Below, in pieces: positions 60,384 to 64,000 of a stretch of 64,000 nt of DNA; the stretch's first letter is position 1, and each line of letters starts with the position of its first letter. This DNA comes from Actinokineospora diospyrosa (lineage in GTDB: Bacteria > Actinomycetota > Actinomycetes > Mycobacteriales > Pseudonocardiaceae): the NCBI RefSeq assembly GCF_024171925.1, contig NZ_JAMTCO010000016.1, forward strand, positions 1-64,000, written 5' to 3'. The notes beneath the pieces were generated by a model that was given only the letters and a program-made list of their open reading frames with translations, did no database searches and was not told where the DNA came from. A program made the position numbers and the translations under genes.

Positions 60384-60524
60384 GTGGGCAAGAAGCAGCG
60401 CACGCCTGCCGAGGCGGTGCGGAAGCTGATGAAGTCGGGGAAGGTCAAGAAGAAGTGCTGCCAGTCGAAACCGCGCTGCTCCAAGTGCCCGGTGCTGGCG
60501 TTGAAACGATTGAAGGCGGCGTGA
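60384..60524 (+). CDS. Small Cys-rich protein under an iron box
   Basis: A 46-residue basic protein from GTG 60384 with the end CCQSKPRCSKCPVLALKRL. The five Cys could hold a metal or an iron-sulphur cluster. Small proteins ending in CC..PRC..CP are conserved in actinobacteria, but the function is not known to me. Position just downstream of an iron box supports a role in iron economy. Confidence 0.75.
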   Translation: MGKKQRTPAEAVRKLMKSGKVKKKCCQSKPRCSKCPVLALKRLKAA

Positions 60525-60539
60525 CGGCTGCGCTACCGT
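60510..60539 (+). promoter_or_regulatory. Promoter of the trpS leader
   Basis: TTGAAG (60510-60515), 18-bp spacer, TACCGT (60534-60539). The ATG of the leader peptide is eight bases past the -10, so the leader is likely leaderless. It overlaps the end of the small Cys-rich gene. Confidence 0.55.
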
Positions 60540-60547
60540 TCGCCGTG

Positions 60548-60598
60548 ATGAGCACTCGCAACGTCACCCTGTGGTGGGCCACCGACCGGCGGCCCTGA
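60548..60598 (+). CDS. Trp leader peptide (attenuator)
   Basis: A 16-residue open frame MSTRNVTLWWATDRRP with two adjacent Trp codons at 60572-60577, ending just before alternative hairpins and the trpS gene. Stalling at the Trp codons under low charged tRNA-Trp would favour the antiterminator. Confidence 0.88.
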   Translation: MSTRNVTLWWATDRRP

Positions 60599-60660
60599 CG
60601 TTGTGCACCCCACAGGCCGCCCACCCCCGGGCGGCCTAGCGGGTCCCGGGACGGGCGGCC
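60588..60660 (+). terminator. trpS attenuator hairpins
   Basis: AGGCCGCCC (60614-60622) can pair with GGGCGGCCT (60629-60637) to form the terminator, or GGCCGCC (60615-60621) can pair with GGCGGCC inside the leader (60588-60594) to form the antiterminator. A further GGGCGGCC at 60653-60660 could also compete. This is the mutually exclusive pairing expected for ribosome-mediated attenuation. Confidence 0.8.
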
Positions 60661-60681
60661 CCGGCTTCGAGGAGCGAAGAG

Positions 60682-61650
60682 ATGACCCGCCTGTCGGCGA
60701 TCACCCCGTCCGGCCACGCCCACCTGGGCAACCACCTGGGCGCAATCCGCCGCTGGGCGCGCGAGGGCAGCCCCGGTGACCTGTACTTCGTCAGCGACCT
60801 GCACGCGATGACCGTCTCCTACAACCCGTCACGGCTGCGCAAGCTGTCCCGGGAGTTGCTGGCCGTGCTGCTGGCCGCCGGGATCAAGCCGGACCGGGTG
60901 TTCGTGCAGTCCGACCTGGTGCGCGAGCTGGGGGCGCTGAGCTGGGTCCTGGAGTGCACCTGCTCCTTCGGCGAGGCCGCCCGGATGACCCAGTTCAAGC
61001 AGAGGGCCGACGGTCAGGGCACCGTCCGCCTTGGCCTCTTGACCTACCCGGTGCTGATGGCAGCGGACATCCTGCTGCAGGGCGCGACGGAGGTGCCGGT
61101 AGGGCAAGACCAGACGCAGCACGTGGAGTTGGCCCGAAGTTTGGCCCGCCGATTCAACACGACCTTCGGCGAGGTGTTCGTCGTACCGCGCGCGGTGATG
61201 GCACCGACCGCCGCGCGTGTGATGGATCTATCAGACCCCACGCGGAAGATGTCCAAGTCCACTCAGGACAACGCCGGAGTGGTGTTCCTGTTGGACGAGC
61301 CGGATCTAGTGCGGCGCAAGGTTATGCGGGCAGTTACCGACAACGAGAACCGGTTGGAGTACCGCCCTACCACCCAACCCGGACTCGCAAACCTGCTTGA
61401 GATCCTGGCGACATGCGTTGGCCGGTCGCCTATTGAGGTGGCGGACGAATACTCGTCGTACGGCGAGCTGAAGGAAGCCGTCGCCGAGGCGGTCGTCGAG
61501 GAACTGTCCCCGTTGCGCTCGTCGGCGCTAGAACTGCTCGAAGACGTGACAGGCCTGGACGCGATCCGGGCGGCGGGTGCTGAACGGGCTCGCGAGCGGG
61601 GTCAGCACGTGTTGGAGTCGGCGCTGAGGATGGCCGGACTTAGCGGGTGA
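60682..61650 (+). CDS. trpS: Tryptophanyl-tRNA synthetase, attenuation-controlled (probably auxiliary)
   Basis: A 322-residue class Ic synthetase with the HIGH-like HLGN (SGHAHLGNHLGAIR) and an intact KMSKS loop. Length fits bacterial TrpRS. The preceding Trp-Trp leader and terminator match the auxiliary, indolmycin-resistant TrpRS of Streptomyces coelicolor, which is induced by ribosome-mediated attenuation, so this is likely a resistant second TrpRS and not the housekeeping copy. GAGGAG precedes the ATG. That a second trpS exists elsewhere cannot be seen here. Confidence 0.92.
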   Translation: MTRLSAITPSGHAHLGNHLGAIRRWAREGSPGDLYFVSDLHAMTVSYNPSRLRKLSRELLAVLLAAGIKPDRVFVQSDLVRELGALSWVLECTCSFGEAARMTQFKQRADGQGTVRLGLLTYPVLMAADILLQGATEVPVGQDQTQHVELARSLARRFNTTFGEVFVVPRAVMAPTAARVMDLSDPTRKMSKSTQDNAGVVFLLDEPDLVRRKVMRAVTDNENRLEYRPTTQPGLANLLEILATCVGRSPIEVADEYSSYGELKEAVAEAVVEELSPLRSSALELLEDVTGLDAIRAAGAERARERGQHVLESALRMAGLSG

Positions 61651-61788
61651 CTTAGCGGGTAACGAACGCAACGGAGATCACACGGAACCTGCCCCCGGGC
61701 CCGTGCGTCATCCGGTTGGCTGCATAACCGGTGGCGTGGCGGGTCTGGGAGCATGGATCATCCGGGGTCGCCTGGGGGAGGAGTGTTC

Positions 61789-63483
61789 GTGCGGGCTAGG
61801 GGAGCGCGGTGGGTGGCCGTGTTGGCCGCCGCGGTGTGCGCTGGGGCCTGCACCAACGCGCCGCCGCCCCCGCTGGTGACCACCGAGGTCGCCCGGACCC
61901 AGACGACCAAGCTGCCGACGCCCAACGAGGCCGTTGTCGGGGTCGACAGCGTCGCCGGGGGGTACAACCCGCACAAGCTCGCCGACCAGTCTGCGATCAC
62001 CACAGCCCTATCGCAGGTACTCCTGCCGTCGGTGTTCCGGCCCGGACCCGATGGCACCCCCACGCTCGACCGCACGCTCATGGTCTCCGCCGAGGTCACC
62101 AGTGCCGAGCCGTACACGGTCACTTACCGGCTGCGAGCTGAAGCCGCCTGGTCAGATTCCGCGCCTATCGCTGCCGAGGACTTCGTCTACCTGTGGGAGC
62201 AGCTTCGCGAAGAACCCGGGGTGCTCGACAGCGCCGGGTACCAGCTGATCTCCAACATCTCCGCTCGGGACGCGGGCCGGATCGTCGAGGTCACCTTCTC
62301 CAAGCCCTACCCGGGCTGGCGCGGGCTGTTCACCAACCTGCTGCCCGCTCACCTGCTTAAAGACATCCCCGGCGGTTGGGCCAACGTGCTCCGGGAGAAC
62401 TTCCCGGTCACCGGTGGCCCCTTCTCCGTCCGCGGCATCGACCGCGACCGCGGCGAGGTAGTCCTAGAGCGCAACGACCGCTACTGGTCCACCCCGGTCC
62501 CGCTGGACCGCGTCATCCTCCGCCGCGCGGACTCCGATGGCATCGCCTCCGCTCTCAAGTCCGGGCACGACCAACTGGCCCTGACAGCGCCAGACGCCGA
62601 CGAGCTCGCAGCATTCACCAGCCTGGGACTTACCGTCACCAGCTCCACGGTCCCGCGCACGGCAGTTGCCACTGTCCTGCTCCGGCCGGTCGGTGCCGCC
62701 ATGGCTGACCAGCGCATCCGTTCCGCGGTGATAGCCCTGACCGACCGCGAAGCCCTCATCAAGGCAGGCACGGGCGGCGGCCCTGGCTCCACCTTCGCCG
62801 CGAACGCCCAGGTCCTGGCCCCGAGCTCCAAGGGGTACGCGCCGACCGGCACAGCACCCACCAAGCCCGACGTCACGCTGGCCGAGGGGATGCTCGCCCA
62901 AGCCGGGTACACCAAGCTCAACGGCAGCTGGGCTCTCGGCGACACCCCTCTTAACCTGGTCATCGCCGCTCCCGCCGGTAGGTCTGCCTACCTCGACATC
63001 GCCCGTGAGCTCCAGCGCCAGCTGTCCGCGGGTGGGGTCCAGTCCCGACTGGTCACACCCGAGGCCGCCGACCTGTTCACCAACCTGCTCGCCCCGCAGC
63101 CGTCCACCACAGCCGCGCCGGTCGAGCAGGTGGACCTCGTAGTGGCCCCTCAGCCGACCACAGGCGACCCCGTGACCGTCCTGGCGACCCGCTTCGGCTG
63201 CGGCCCGGTCCAGGCGGGCAGCGTGGCTGTGGCGGCCAACCCGACCGGCTTCTGCGACCAGACCGTCCAAGAGGTCATCGACAAGGCGATCACCGGCGCG
63301 ATCTCGCTCCAGGAGGCCCTCACGGCGGTCGAACCGACGCTGTGGAGCCGGGCCGTGGCGCTGCCGCTGTACCAAGAAGCCGACTCGCTGGTGGTTCGGC
63401 GCGAGATGTCCGGAGTGTCCGCCGGACCGCCCGGCGCGGGTCCCTTCGCGACCGCCCCTCAGTGGCAACGACCCTCGGGGTGA
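61789..63483 (+). CDS. Substrate-binding lipoprotein of peptide-type ABC transporter
   Basis: A 564-residue SBP_bac_5 protein: a short signal ending in CAGAC (a weak lipobox), then GYNPHKLADQSAITTALSQV and the ligand-binding core of extracytoplasmic solute receptors (AEDFVYLWEQLREEPG). GTG 61789 with GGAGGA is preferred over GTG 61783. No permease genes follow in this window; a second SBP gene does. Confidence 0.85.
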   Translation: MRARGARWVAVLAAAVCAGACTNAPPPPLVTTEVARTQTTKLPTPNEAVVGVDSVAGGYNPHKLADQSAITTALSQVLLPSVFRPGPDGTPTLDRTLMVSAEVTSAEPYTVTYRLRAEAAWSDSAPIAAEDFVYLWEQLREEPGVLDSAGYQLISNISARDAGRIVEVTFSKPYPGWRGLFTNLLPAHLLKDIPGGWANVLRENFPVTGGPFSVRGIDRDRGEVVLERNDRYWSTPVPLDRVILRRADSDGIASALKSGHDQLALTAPDADELAAFTSLGLTVTSSTVPRTAVATVLLRPVGAAMADQRIRSAVIALTDREALIKAGTGGGPGSTFAANAQVLAPSSKGYAPTGTAPTKPDVTLAEGMLAQAGYTKLNGSWALGDTPLNLVIAAPAGRSAYLDIARELQRQLSAGGVQSRLVTPEAADLFTNLLAPQPSTTAAPVEQVDLVVAPQPTTGDPVTVLATRFGCGPVQAGSVAVAANPTGFCDQTVQEVIDKAITGAISLQEALTAVEPTLWSRAVALPLYQEADSLVVRREMSGVSAGPPGAGPFATAPQWQRPSG

Positions 63484-63560
63484 CTCAGACCACTCTCCGT
63501 CATGAGAGGACACCACTGGGTACCTACTGGTAACGGTCGCGTTGCACACTGCCGGTTGCC

Positions 63561-63608
63561 GGTCACCCTTTGGTCACGATCGACGCGCCACAGGTGACCT
63601 CAGTGACC
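63561..63608. promoter_or_regulatory. GGTCAC/GTGACC dyad upstream of the last gene
   Basis: GGTCAC at 63561-63566 and 63572-63577 faces GTGACC at 63594-63599 and 63603-63608, a two-fold symmetric set with 11-bp and 9-bp periods. It precedes TAGCGT (about 63618) and the start of the last gene, so it is a candidate operator for a dimeric regulator. Confidence 0.45.
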
Positions 63609-63722
63609 GTTCATTCCTAGCGTGCCCACCTAGTGCGCTGCCCAACGGTCGTTGGGCGCGCGATGGGTTACGGGTGCGACCCGGCCGGACCGGCTGCGGG
63701 CGGCCCTGTGCTAGGAGGGCAC

Positions 63723-64000
63723 GTGTCAACTAAGAGAAGCTCACTGACGGCGTTCGCGGCGATTGTCAGCGCCTCGCTCGTCCTGAGCGCGTGTGGCGGC
63801 GGCAGCAGCGACAACGGCGGCAGCACCGGGGCGCAGGAGCCGACCGGCGACATCGCCTCGATGGCGATCGCCAAGGGCGAGTCCGGCGACGAGTACACCT
63901 CGCCGGAGGTCCCGCAGTCGACGGACACCTTCGTCGTGTCGACCGACAACCCGTACACCGCGTACAACAACTCGGCCGCCGACGCGAACAACTCGTACAA
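63723..64000 (+). CDS. Substrate-binding lipoprotein, cut by window edge
   Basis: The frame is open from GTG 63723 (AGGAGGG six bases before) to the end of the window. The signal ends in LVLSAC, a good lipobox, followed by a Gly/Ser-rich spacer and the sequence DEYTSPEVPQSTDTF with FVVSTDNPYTAYNN. It is probably a second peptide-type solute-binding protein (dppA-like), tandem with the preceding gene; the rest lies outside the window. Confidence 0.8.
   Translation, partial: MSTKRSSLTAFAAIVSASLVLSACGGGSSDNGGSTGAQEPTGDIASMAIAKGESGDEYTSPEVPQSTDTFVVSTDNPYTAYNNSAADANNSY

Overview
The window is high-GC actinobacterial chromosome. GTG starts, GTGA/ATGA gene overlaps, XRE-DUF397 pairs, an Imm1-linked SCP1.201-type deaminase and the overall gene content point to the family Pseudonocardiaceae (an Actinokineospora/Saccharothrix-like organism; the genus cannot be fixed from the sequence alone). 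About 70 protein genes are supported. No rRNA, tRNA, CRISPR array, insertion sequence or prophage was seen.

Layout. (a) 1-660: left copy of a complex repeat with a palindromic element and four perfect DnaA-box 9-mers. (b) 0.66-32 kb: a core block whose framework (hemolysin III, Z-prenyl synthase, phoH, fumC, glpX, DUF4245, ispH, lipid-droplet protein, xseA/xseB, DUF6542, then ychF) resembles the Rv1085c-Rv1112 region of Mycobacterium tuberculosis. Lineage-specific genes are interspersed: an ABC-2 exporter, an EF-Tu-like pair, GuaB1, a papain-like secreted protease, LigB, a MocR/EamA pair, an L,D-transpeptidase, SbcCD and RmuC. (c) 32.0-32.75 kb: right copy of the same repeat in inverted orientation with five DnaA boxes. 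(d) 33-44 kb: Ada-AlkA, a large subtilase, YchF, an ATP-grasp enzyme, a Clp-N protein with a palindrome over its start codon, and an Hsp70-like/zinc-ribbon protein pair. (e) 44.5-54 kb: pterin dehydratase, a TPP riboswitch with thiBPQ, and an ABC exporter/LolA-like/two-component cluster with a Nudix gene. (f) 54-58.3 kb: an accessory island with XRE-DUF397-DUF397, a Fic protein with a coupled partner, and a broken DddA-like deaminase toxin beside an intact Imm1 gene. (g) 58.3-64 kb: TypA, an iron-box-preceded Cys-rich small protein, a trpS gene behind a Trp-Trp leader peptide and attenuator, and two substrate-binding lipoproteins (the last cut by the window edge).

Regulation that can be read directly: a TPP riboswitch (44793-44881), a ribosome-mediated trpS attenuator (60548-60660), two pairs of GCTGAGA direct repeats between the LolA-like gene and the response regulator, a perfect 13-bp-arm palindrome at the Clp-N gene, GTGGAC-type dyads in the MocR divergent promoter, an IdeR/DmdR1-like iron box, three strong hairpin terminators and several probably leaderless starts.

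Most unusual items: the pair of inverted repeats carrying DnaA-box doublets with fixed 19-bp spacing 31 kb apart and away from dnaA; the Hsp70-like/zinc-ribbon gene pair; the Fic/partner operon; the deaminase toxin interrupted by one in-frame TGA and carrying Asp where the catalytic His is expected; and the probable auxiliary, attenuation-controlled TrpRS.
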